A DNA stretch of 42,624 bases from Candidatus Poribacteria bacterium (GTDB taxonomy: Bacteria; Poribacteria; WGA-4E; WGA-3G), in NCBI GenBank assembly GCA_022823085.1, contig JAJDXV010000134.1:1-42624 (forward strand), read 5' to 3'. A program made the translations under genes and the position numbers. The notes beneath the pieces are model-generated. The model did no database searches, was not told where the DNA came from, and saw nothing but the letters and a program-made list of their open reading frames with translations. The stretch's first letter is position 1. Every line of letters starts with the position of its first letter. Below, piece by piece: positions 18,155-24,349 of the stretch.

Positions 18155-18814
18155 TTACTCTTTAGCTGCGGTTGTGAAGGTAATTTCGACAGCAAGTTCG
18201 TTACCGGCGCCGTCGGAGACAGTACCTTTAATAACATAAGTCGTCTCATTGCCGATCTCTTTACCTGCGACGAGTTCGAGTGTGCCAGTTGTGCCATCAA
18301 CATTACCGAGCCAGCCAACGTTGTCTCCGGCTTCGGTCTGTAGGGCGATATTACCACTGACTTCTTCACTGAAGGTAATTTCGATTCCGCCGTCATTGAT
18401 TTCTGCGGGATCAACATCTTCGTCACCATGGGAGACGGTTCCGCCTGTGACGGTCGGTGCTGTAGTATCTGGGGCAGTGACAGTATAGTTAAGCGTATGG
18501 CTGCCATCACCGTTTGTCCAACTCAGCGTGAGTGCCAAAGCACCTTCAGGGAACGGACCCGAGATTGTACGGGATTTACCGGAACCTGCGACGGTCCCCG
18601 CGGGACTTGCCGTTACATCGCCGGGGTCATTATCAAAGGTAACAGTGATTGTGCCATTCGATGCGAGGTCACCGCTCGCGGGTGTCGCATTTGAGAAAGA
18701 AGCTGCTGGTGCTTCTCCACCATCATCATCCTCATCACCGCCGCAACCGACTATGAGCGAAAGGGCGAACAAGGCTGCAAATACTAAAGCGAAGGTTCTA
18801 AACAATTTTGCCAT
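18155..18814 (-). CDS. Lipoprotein with SbsA-type Ig-like domains
   Basis: Predicted surface or periplasmic lipoprotein of 219 aa. The signal peptide MAKLFRTFALVFAALFALSLIVGC ends in a lipobox with C24, followed by an acidic Asp/Gly linker that would favour leaving the inner membrane. Two beta-rich Ig-like units follow, about 37-114 and 118-215. The second (DTTAPTVTGGTVSHGDEDVDP...ITFSEEVSGN) matches the bacterial SbsA Ig-like pattern. The ATG at 18814 is preferred because TAAGGAG lies nine bases upstream; a longer frame to 18895 has no Shine-Dalgarno. It has its own promoter, a long leader and a strong terminator, so it is probably monocistronic and well expressed. Confidence 0.85.
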   Translation of the reverse strand: MAKLFRTFALVFAALFALSLIVGCGGDEDDDGGEAPAASFSNATPASGDLASNGTITVTFDNDPGDVTASPAGTVAGSGKSRTISGPFPEGALALTLSWTNGDGSHTLNYTVTAPDTTAPTVTGGTVSHGDEDVDPAEINDGGIEITFSEEVSGNIALQTEAGDNVGWLGNVDGTTGTLELVAGKEIGNETTYVIKGTVSDGAGNELAVEITFTTAAKE

Positions 18815-19209
18815 TAGAGTTAACTCCTTAAAAAATTGTAGGTTTATCAAAATACACCCTTCGGATTGGGTGCCGTAAAAACTTTCGGTTTTCATAAAGA
18901 CGTTTACGAAAACGCGTCCTTAGGAAACTTCTGGTTCCGTTTCTGATGTTGAGTATACGTTTCAACACCTGATAGAACACACGATTATATTCTCGTTAAG
19001 TTGAGTAACGTAGGGCTATTTCGTTCGTTGTCCTTGACGCAAAGCGTTGAGAGCAAACTAATACGTTGAGAACAGAATTTCGTGAGAGCAGTTAACGCCG
19101 AAAGTAGAATCGGTGGTGCTAAATGCCTCACCCGAAAGTCTAATGTCTAAACGAGTACCTCAAAGTTTAGCAAAAAGTGCAAACTTTGTAAAGGTTAAAA
19201 TACGGATTT
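18815..19209 (-). other. About 395-nt untranslated leader of the lipoprotein mRNA
   Basis: A perfect promoter near 19216-19244 points at the lipoprotein gene and predicts a start site around 19209, leaving nearly 400 nt before the ATG. The stretch has no convincing coding frame. It contains three loosely repeated GTTGAGAG-like units at about 19043-19086. No known riboswitch fold was recognised. Confidence 0.5.
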
Positions 19210-19215
19210 TTGCTA

Positions 19216-19244
19216 ATTATACGAAAATTCATCTCTTTTGTCAA
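19216..19244 (-). promoter_or_regulatory. Perfect sigma70 promoter for the Ig-like lipoprotein
   Basis: Read on the minus strand, TTGACA (complement of 19239-19244) and TATAAT (complement of 19216-19221) are 17 bp apart, a full consensus match. The -10 lies inside a 12-bp inverted repeat, AATTATACGAAA (19215-19226) and TTTCGTATAATT (19259-19270), so a second TATAAT faces the plus strand. Confidence 0.88.
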
Positions 19245-19383
19245 GAGAAAACTTCATATTTCGTATAATTTTACCTTAAATTTAAACGATGTCAAGCAAA
19301 ATAAGGTACACGTTTGTAACAATCAAGTTTAAGGACATTATATAGTATACTATAAATTGAAAAAAAAAGCAATAAATTTTTTA

Positions 19384-19526
19384 ATAGTTTTCAGTACGGT
19401 TTTCTGCGAAAACCTTTCAGTTGTCAGTTTTCAGTTAAGAGATGCTTTAGGGTGGTTGCTTTTCTTGTAATTCCGAGAAAGTATAACTGAGTACTGAAAA
19501 CCGAAAGACGACGCAGGCACCGGACT
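19384..19526. repeat. Family A repeat downstream of dprA
   Basis: Contains the hairpin GGTTTTC-TGC-GAAAACC at 19398-19414, flanked by CAGTAC and CTTTCAGTTGTCAGTTTTCAG, then AAGAGATGC and the inverted pieces ACTGAGTACTGAAAACCG. It runs up to the end of dprA, whose last codons resemble the repeat. The rest of 19271-19383 is AT-rich with no gene visible. Confidence 0.8.
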
Positions 19527-19534
19527 GAAGACCG

Positions 19535-20488
19535 TTAACTGTGTTCTGTTTCAAACAGTCCTATCTGTTCGGTAGCGGCACTGCTGCTGTATGTTTCGAG
19601 GCGTTCTGGATGCGTCAACATATCGATGACTTTATCGACTTCTGTGGGCCCGAACGGGACGGCACCGGTGCGGATCAGTTCGCGGGGGCCTTCACTTAAG
19701 GGGTGCTGTGTCTCCCATCTGCATGTGAGGACTTTTCTGCCTTGACGCTGCGCGTATTCTGCCGTGTGCATGGCACCGCCGGTTTTCAATGCTTCTATGA
19801 CGATTGTCGCCATAGAGAGTCCGCTAATGATACGGTTGCGCTGGATAAGGTTGCCCGGCGAAGGTGTTGTGGGGAACGGGTGTTCGGAAAATAGGCAGCC
19901 GTGTTCATAAATTTTTGTGGCGAGCGGGTTATTCCGAGCTGGATAGATCGCCAAGAGGTCGCTACCGACAACACCGACAGTTTTACCCATTCCGGCGAGG
20001 GCACCGGCGTGCGCATAAGCATCGACACCGGTCGCGAGTCCACTGACGACAGTGAATCCGGCGAGTGCGAGCTGCGTCGCGAGTGAAAGCGTCAGTTGGA
20101 TGCCTTCGGCAGTCGGTTCTCTCGTGCCGACGATCGCCACGCACCGTTCACTGAGATCGGTTAATGTACCGACGCTGCAGAGGATACCGGGCGCGTCGGG
20201 CAGTACTTTGAGTTGTGGGGGATAGGTCTCATCTTCCGGGCATATCACTCTAACCTCTTGTGCCTTGAGCGCGTCAAGTCTTTGTCGCAGCGGCGCGAAG
20301 TTACCAGCGACTGTCAGGATCCGGGAAGCGAGGACCGGGTTGAAAGAGGGCAGACGTGCGATTTCTGGCAGTTCTGCCTCGAAGATCGCCTGTGCGCTCC
20401 CGAAACGTGCGATGAGCCTCCGAATTCGGACGCTACCGAGCCCTTCAACGGAGGCGAGTGCTAACCAGTATTCGAGTGCAGTTTTCAT
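19535..20488 (-). CDS. dprA: DNA-processing protein DprA/Smf
   Basis: Cytoplasmic single-stranded-DNA-binding protein that loads RecA during natural transformation; it is also common in non-transforming bacteria. It has 317 aa. A helix-hairpin-helix-like N-terminus (GLGSVRIRRLIARFG) is followed by the Rossmann core with CVAIVGTREPT, VVSGLATGVDAYAH, YPARNNPLATKI and RNRIISGLS. The usual C-terminal winged helix is short or degenerate. The region after GRKVL (CRWETQHPLSEGPRELI) departs from the common VPG wording. The start codon is preceded by four TTGTCAG repeats instead of a Shine-Dalgarno. Confidence 0.92.
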   Translation of the reverse strand: MKTALEYWLALASVEGLGSVRIRRLIARFGSAQAIFEAELPEIARLPSFNPVLASRILTVAGNFAPLRQRLDALKAQEVRVICPEDETYPPQLKVLPDAPGILCSVGTLTDLSERCVAIVGTREPTAEGIQLTLSLATQLALAGFTVVSGLATGVDAYAHAGALAGMGKTVGVVGSDLLAIYPARNNPLATKIYEHGCLFSEHPFPTTPSPGNLIQRNRIISGLSMATIVIEALKTGGAMHTAEYAQRQGRKVLTCRWETQHPLSEGPRELIRTGAVPFGPTEVDKVIDMLTHPERLETYSSSAATEQIGLFETEHS

Positions 20489-20493
20489 AGTAG

Positions 20494-20521
20494 TTGTCAG
20501 TTGTCAGTTGTCAGTTGTCAG
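20494..20521. repeat. Four tandem TTGTCAG heptamers at the dprA start
   Basis: Four exact copies occupy 20494-20521, starting five bases upstream of the dprA start codon (read on the minus strand as CTGACAA). They displace any Shine-Dalgarno and belong to repeat family A. Confidence 0.9.
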
Positions 20522-20583
20522 TACGATTTTTTTCGCCAATACTTTACGCGTATAGATTATACGTCTGTTTCGAGACTACATTC

Positions 20584-20649
20584 TCACGCCAGAGGCGTGA
20601 TATGTCTATAGAAATAGGGTGTAGATATTCTTGCACTCCAGCGGAGTGC
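20584..20649. repeat. Pair of GC-rich hairpins between dprA and livG
   Basis: TCACGCC-AGA-GGCGTGA (20584-20600) and GCACTCC-AGC-GGAGTGC (20633-20649) are two perfect 7-bp hairpins with the same AGA/AGC type of loop. They have no U-tract, and no gene lies between them. They look like another small palindromic repeat family. Confidence 0.7.
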
Positions 20650-20726
20650 TATGACTAAAAAATGTCCAAAGTTTAGTTAATTAAAGTATAGCACATATAG
20701 CAGCAGATGTCAAAATGGTTATCAGA

Positions 20727-20815
20727 AGGAATGGTTATCAGTTGTCAGTTAGCGAGTACGCAGTTAAAGGTTTTTCGCAGAAAAACCGTACTAACAACTG
20801 ACAACTATCAAAAAA
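20727..20815. repeat. Family A repeat upstream of livG
   Basis: Contains TTATCAGTTGTCAGTTAGCG, then CAGTTAAAGG and the hairpin GGTTTTTC-GCA-GAAAAACC (20769-20787), then GTACTAACAACTGACAACT. The orientation is opposite to the copy at 19398. It ends five bases before the livG promoter. Confidence 0.8.
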
Positions 20816-20819
20816 CCAA

Positions 20820-20849
20820 TTGACTTACACCTTTTAATTAAAGTATACT
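20820..20849 (+). promoter_or_regulatory. Sigma70 promoter of livG
   Basis: TTGACT at 20820-20825 and TATACT at 20844-20849 with 18 bp between, each five of six to consensus. The predicted leader is about 25 nt and contains GAGGAG. Confidence 0.72.
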
Positions 20850-20880
20850 TAAAGATATAGACCTTGATGAGGAGACAATA

Positions 20881-21660
20881 ATGGAAAATACGTCTATACG
20901 GCTGCTTGCGACGAATGGGCTTAGTCGGCACTATGGTGGTGTTATTGCCTTGTCCGAAGTGACCATGGCGGTGCATCCGGGACAAATCTTCAGCCTGATC
21001 GGCCCCAACGGTGCCGGCAAAACGACACTCTTTAACTGCGTCACAGGACTCGATAAACCGACATTCGGCACTGTCGAATTCTTAGGTGAACCGATTTCTG
21101 GGCTACGACCGGACGAAGTCACGGCACTCGGTATCGGTCGAACCTTCCAAAATATACGACTCTTCACGGACCTCACAGTCCTCGATAACGTCAAGATTGG
21201 GAGACATCCAAGAACGAAAAGTACCTTCATCGGTGCAGTCTTCCGTACGCAGCGTCAGACATCGGAGGAGGCAGCGATTACCGAACGCGCACACGAGATG
21301 TTGACATTCGTCGGGTTAGATGACCTGAGTGATCAGACAGCCGGTAACCTCTCCTACGGCGACCAACGCCGCGTCGAGATCGCGCGCGCGTTGGCGACTG
21401 AACCGAAACTCATACTCCTTGATGAACCCGCCGCCGGAATGAACCCGCAAGAAACACAGGAACTCATTGAGCTCATCTATGCGATACGTGAACAGCGTGT
21501 TACTGTACTCCTCATTGAACACGATGTCAAACTCGTCATGCAAATCTCGGATTGGGTAACGGTTTTAGATCACGGCGAGAAGATCAGTGAAGGCGAACCG
21601 GCAGACGTACAGAACGACGAACGCGTCATCGAAGCCTACCTCGGTGTAGCGGATGAATAG
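20881..21660 (+). CDS. livG: LivG-type ABC transporter ATPase
   Basis: ATP-binding subunit of a branched-chain amino acid (HAAT family) importer, 259 aa. Walker A is GPNGAGKTT at 41-49, the Q-loop region is GIGRTFQNIRLF, the signature is LSYGDQRRVEIARAL, Walker B is LILLDEPAAGMNP and the switch His is in IEHDV. The GRTFQ...NPQET wording is typical of LivG rather than LivF. ATG 20881 has GAGGAG upstream. A LivF-type gene follows after 200 bp, but no periplasmic binding protein or LivH/LivM permease is nearby. The true substrate is unknown. Confidence 0.9.
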   Translation: MENTSIRLLATNGLSRHYGGVIALSEVTMAVHPGQIFSLIGPNGAGKTTLFNCVTGLDKPTFGTVEFLGEPISGLRPDEVTALGIGRTFQNIRLFTDLTVLDNVKIGRHPRTKSTFIGAVFRTQRQTSEEAAITERAHEMLTFVGLDDLSDQTAGNLSYGDQRRVEIARALATEPKLILLDEPAAGMNPQETQELIELIYAIREQRVTVLLIEHDVKLVMQISDWVTVLDHGEKISEGEPADVQNDERVIEAYLGVADE

Positions 21661-21860
21661 TTTTCAGTACTCAGTTAACAGTAAGATTTTCTGCGAAAAC
21701 CTTATTCTCGCTCACGACCTGAAGTATATCGGTGACGATCAGTATGTCAAGCAATTGACACAATTGTTAATGTAAAGAAGATGTTAGCTGCTTTAATAAG
21801 GACTGTCAGAACCAAAAACTGACAACTGTTAACTGATAACTGACAACTGACAACCAATAT
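21661..21860. repeat. Family A repeats between livG and livF
   Basis: Two pieces of family A fill the gap. The first is at 21661-21702 with a slightly decayed hairpin (GATTTTC-TGC-GAAAACC) and starts right at the livG stop. The second, at about 21805-21857, consists of CTGACAACTGTTAACTGA-like heptamers and ends just before livF. No promoter of good quality was found between them. Confidence 0.8.
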
Positions 21861-21861
21861 T

Positions 21862-22566
21862 ATGCTTGAACTTAGAGACATTCATACCTATTACGGCAAT
21901 ATCCGAGCTGTACGCGGCATCTCACTGACCGTTAACGCCGGTGAGATGGTCTGCTTGATCGGCGCAAACGGTGCCGGAAAATCGACCACACTCATGACCG
22001 TTTCCGGTATTCATACACCGGTTGACGGCGATATACAATTCGAGGGACAAGATATAACCCAGACTTCAGCAGAAGATCGCGTCGTACTCGGCATCTCACA
22101 GGTACCAGAAGGACGGCTCATCTTCCCAGATATGACTGTCCTTGAGAACCTCGAACTCGGTGCCTATAAACGAAACGATAAAGACGGGATCACCGCGGAT
22201 CTCGACAAGATCTTCCAGTTCTTCCCAGTCCTCCAGGAACGTCAGAAGCAGCGCGGCGGCAGTCTCAGCGGCGGCGAACAACAGATGTTAGCCATCGGAC
22301 GCGCCCTGATGTCGCGTCCGAGGCTCCTACTCCTTGACGAACCCTCCTTAGGACTTGCACCGCTCATCGTTAAACAGATATTTGAGATCATCGAACAGAT
22401 CAATACCGACGGCACGACGGTGCTACTCGTCGAACAGAACGCACAGATCGCCTTACAGGTAACCGACCGCGGCTACGTCATGGAAACCGGTGAGATTACA
22501 ATCGAAGGCACCTCGGACGACCTATTAGCCGATGAACGCGTCCGACAGGCATATCTCGGTGAATAG
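21862..22566 (+). CDS. livF: LivF-type ABC transporter ATPase
   Basis: Second ATP-binding subunit of a branched-chain amino acid type importer, 234 aa. Walker A is GANGAGKST at 34-42, followed by the LivF-typical ISQVPEGRLIFPDMTVLENL, then the signature LSGGEQQMLAIGRAL, Walker B LLLLDEPSLGLAP and VEQNA at the switch. ATG 21862 has no Shine-Dalgarno because repeat heptamers run almost to the start. Translation may be weak, coupled or dependent on an unstructured AT-rich leader. It presumably pairs with LivG and with permeases encoded elsewhere. Confidence 0.9.
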   Translation: MLELRDIHTYYGNIRAVRGISLTVNAGEMVCLIGANGAGKSTTLMTVSGIHTPVDGDIQFEGQDITQTSAEDRVVLGISQVPEGRLIFPDMTVLENLELGAYKRNDKDGITADLDKIFQFFPVLQERQKQRGGSLSGGEQQMLAIGRALMSRPRLLLLDEPSLGLAPLIVKQIFEIIEQINTDGTTVLLVEQNAQIALQVTDRGYVMETGEITIEGTSDDLLADERVRQAYLGE

Positions 22567-22642
22567 TTATTACACAAGACAGGTTGAAATCCTCACGGAG
22601 GAAGTGGAAGCATTGAAGCAGCAACGGATTGTGAACCCATGA
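22559..22642 (+). CDS. Possible 27-residue small protein after livF
   Basis: A GTG at 22559 overlaps the end of livF and opens a frame that codes for a charged, helix-prone peptide containing VEILTEEVEALKQQRIVNP and stops at TGA 22640-22642, just before the lgt Shine-Dalgarno. The composition looks more protein-like than chance, but there is no ribosome site. It could be a small coupled gene or the tail of a decayed one. Confidence 0.25.
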   Translation: MNSYYTRQVEILTEEVEALKQQRIVNP

Positions 22643-22661
22643 TTTAGGAGAATAGATAGCG

Positions 22662-23492
22662 ATGTACCCAACGATTGTCGATTTTGGTCCGATCGGTATC
22701 CATAGTTACGGACTGATGTTAGCGACAGCATTTATTACGTCTGTATTTGTCATACAACACGAGTTGAAACGGCGCGACTTCGTGCCAGACCTCGCAGCGA
22801 CTATCGTCGTCGCTGCTGCCGTTGGCGGTATCGTCGGCGCGAAAATTTATGCGGCACTCTTAGACGGTCAGATCACGTTTACTGAACTTTTCTCTACCAG
22901 CGGGTTGGTCTGGTACGGCGGTTTCATCGGTGGTTGTCTCGGTGTACTCTTTGTCGTCGTCCGTTCACCGAACCCGACACTCGCAACGATTGATATTGTC
23001 GGTCCGGTTGTACTCCTCGGATACGGGATCGGACGCATCGGTTGCCTCTTAGCAGGCGATGGCGATTACGGGCCACCCTCCGACGTACCCTGGGCGATGG
23101 CGTTCCCGAACGGCACTGTCCCAACGGACGTTCCCGTGCATCCGACCCCAATCTATGAGACGTTGATGTCGTTTACACTTTTCGGTGTCCTCTGGTCGCA
23201 GCGTCTGAAGTGGGAATCGTTTCAAGGGGCATTGTTCGGTATGAGTCTGATATTGTTAGGGGTTGAACGTTTTATAGCGGAGTTCTGGCGTATCACGCCG
23301 CGGGTACTCGGTTGGATGACAGCGGCACAGATTTTTAGTATTGTAGCGTTCATCGTCGGTATTGTTATTGTATTCTGGGCGCGTTCACGTCCACCTGTCG
23401 TTGCAGAAGTCGTGCAACCTGTTGAAGAACCGATGGGCACCGAAGCATCCGCACCTTCATCCGCAACCCGCAAACGCCGCAGACGAAGATAA
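22662..23492 (+). CDS. lgt: Prolipoprotein diacylglyceryl transferase
   Basis: Integral inner-membrane enzyme that transfers diacylglycerol from phosphatidylglycerol to the lipobox cysteine of prolipoproteins. It has 276 aa with about seven hydrophobic segments. Family marks are FGPIGIHSYG near the N-terminus, LVWYGGFIGG, the signature GIGRIGCLLAGDGDYG with the essential Arg, VHPTPIYE and the late GVERFIAEFWR. The His found before GG in the E. coli enzyme is Tyr here, which is common outside Proteobacteria. The C-terminus ends in a basic KRRRRR tail. AGGAG precedes ATG 22662. Its clients in this window include three predicted lipoproteins. Confidence 0.95.
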   Translation: MYPTIVDFGPIGIHSYGLMLATAFITSVFVIQHELKRRDFVPDLAATIVVAAAVGGIVGAKIYAALLDGQITFTELFSTSGLVWYGGFIGGCLGVLFVVVRSPNPTLATIDIVGPVVLLGYGIGRIGCLLAGDGDYGPPSDVPWAMAFPNGTVPTDVPVHPTPIYETLMSFTLFGVLWSQRLKWESFQGALFGMSLILLGVERFIAEFWRITPRVLGWMTAAQIFSIVAFIVGIVIVFWARSRPPVVAEVVQPVEEPMGTEASAPSSATRKRRRRR

Positions 23493-23493
23493 T

Positions 23494-23507
23494 CGGCTAT
23501 TGGCTGA
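23494..23507. repeat. Left 14-bp inverted repeat (family B)
   Basis: CGGCTATTGGCTGA lies directly after the lgt stop codon. Its exact reverse complement is at 24314-24327, so the pair brackets the sulfotransferase-like gene. Confidence 0.75.
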
Positions 23508-23569
23508 CGGATGATTGCTGACTGCCACTATATACCTTTATATATCAAGAAAAGGAATTCAAAAAACAC

Positions 23570-24307
23570 GTGCAAACAAAACGGATCTGCCTCTGGTCGG
23601 GACCGCGAAACGTTTCGACTGCAGTTATGTACGCCTTCGCCCAACGCAGCGATACACAAGTCATCGACGAACCGCTCTACGCGCACTATCTCCATACCAA
23701 ATACGGTACCGACGCTGCAGATAGCACGCATCCCGGCACCGCCGAAGTACTCGCATCCATGTCCACCGATGCGACAGTCGTGATTCGGGATGTTATCCTC
23801 GGTCACTGCGATAGACCTGTGCTGTTCATGAAACAGATGGCGCACCACCTCATCGACATAGACCTCAGCTTCCTACAACGGACGCGCAACGTCTTTTTGA
23901 TCCGAGACCCGCGTGAGATGCTCCCATCGCTTACGAAGGTCATCGGCACTCCAACGCTCGCCGATACCGGACTCAAGACACAACACGATCTATTGGTCTC
24001 ACTCCGGGCTGCCGGTCAATCGCCACCGATCCTTGACGCACAACTGCTTTTAGAGGACCCGTGTGGCGTTCTGCGTCAACTCTGCGAACGGCTCGGTTTA
24101 GCGTTTGAGACTTCGATGTTATCGTGGGAGACGGGCGGCATCCCCGCCGATGGTGTCTGGGCACCGTATTGGTATACGAATGTGCATCGGAGCACCGGTT
24201 TCGCGCCGTATCGTCCGAAGTCGGAGCCGTTTCCATCGGAATTGACGGAGGTGTTATCCGAATGTTCGCCGTATTACGAAGTCCTCCGCACCGACGCGAT
24301 CTGTTAA
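23570..24307 (+). CDS. Sulfotransferase-like P-loop protein
   Basis: Protein of 245 aa that begins almost directly with a PAPS-binding-type P-loop, LWSGPRNVSTAVMYAF. It continues with IDEPLYAHYL, KQMAHHL and FLIRDPREMLPSL, the 3'-phosphate-binding Arg/Ser motif of sulfotransferases. The acceptor cannot be predicted. The start is GTG 23570, with AAGGA a rather long 12 bases upstream. The gene is bracketed by 14-bp inverted repeats just outside its ends, which may simply be intergenic repeats or may mark a transferred cassette. Confidence 0.78.
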   Translation: MQTKRICLWSGPRNVSTAVMYAFAQRSDTQVIDEPLYAHYLHTKYGTDAADSTHPGTAEVLASMSTDATVVIRDVILGHCDRPVLFMKQMAHHLIDIDLSFLQRTRNVFLIRDPREMLPSLTKVIGTPTLADTGLKTQHDLLVSLRAAGQSPPILDAQLLLEDPCGVLRQLCERLGLAFETSMLSWETGGIPADGVWAPYWYTNVHRSTGFAPYRPKSEPFPSELTEVLSECSPYYEVLRTDAIC

Positions 24308-24313
24308 TGGTAA

Positions 24314-24327
24314 TCAGCCAATAGCCG
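24314..24327. repeat. Right 14-bp inverted repeat (family B)
   Basis: TCAGCCAATAGCCG is the exact reverse complement of 23494-23507 and lies seven bases after the sulfotransferase-like stop. Further family B units (GGCTGACGGCTAAAAGCC) follow, up to the end of the UPF0182 gene. Confidence 0.75.
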
Positions 24328-24349
24328 GCGGCTGACGGCTAAAAGCCAT

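Noticed and set aside
20494..20521. CRISPR-like array
   Set aside because: The units are contiguous heptamers with no spacers, and no cas genes are present.
23570..24307. Insertion sequence bounded by the 14-bp inverted repeats
   Set aside because: The enclosed gene is sulfotransferase-like, not a transposase, no target duplication is evident, and similar family B units occur elsewhere.
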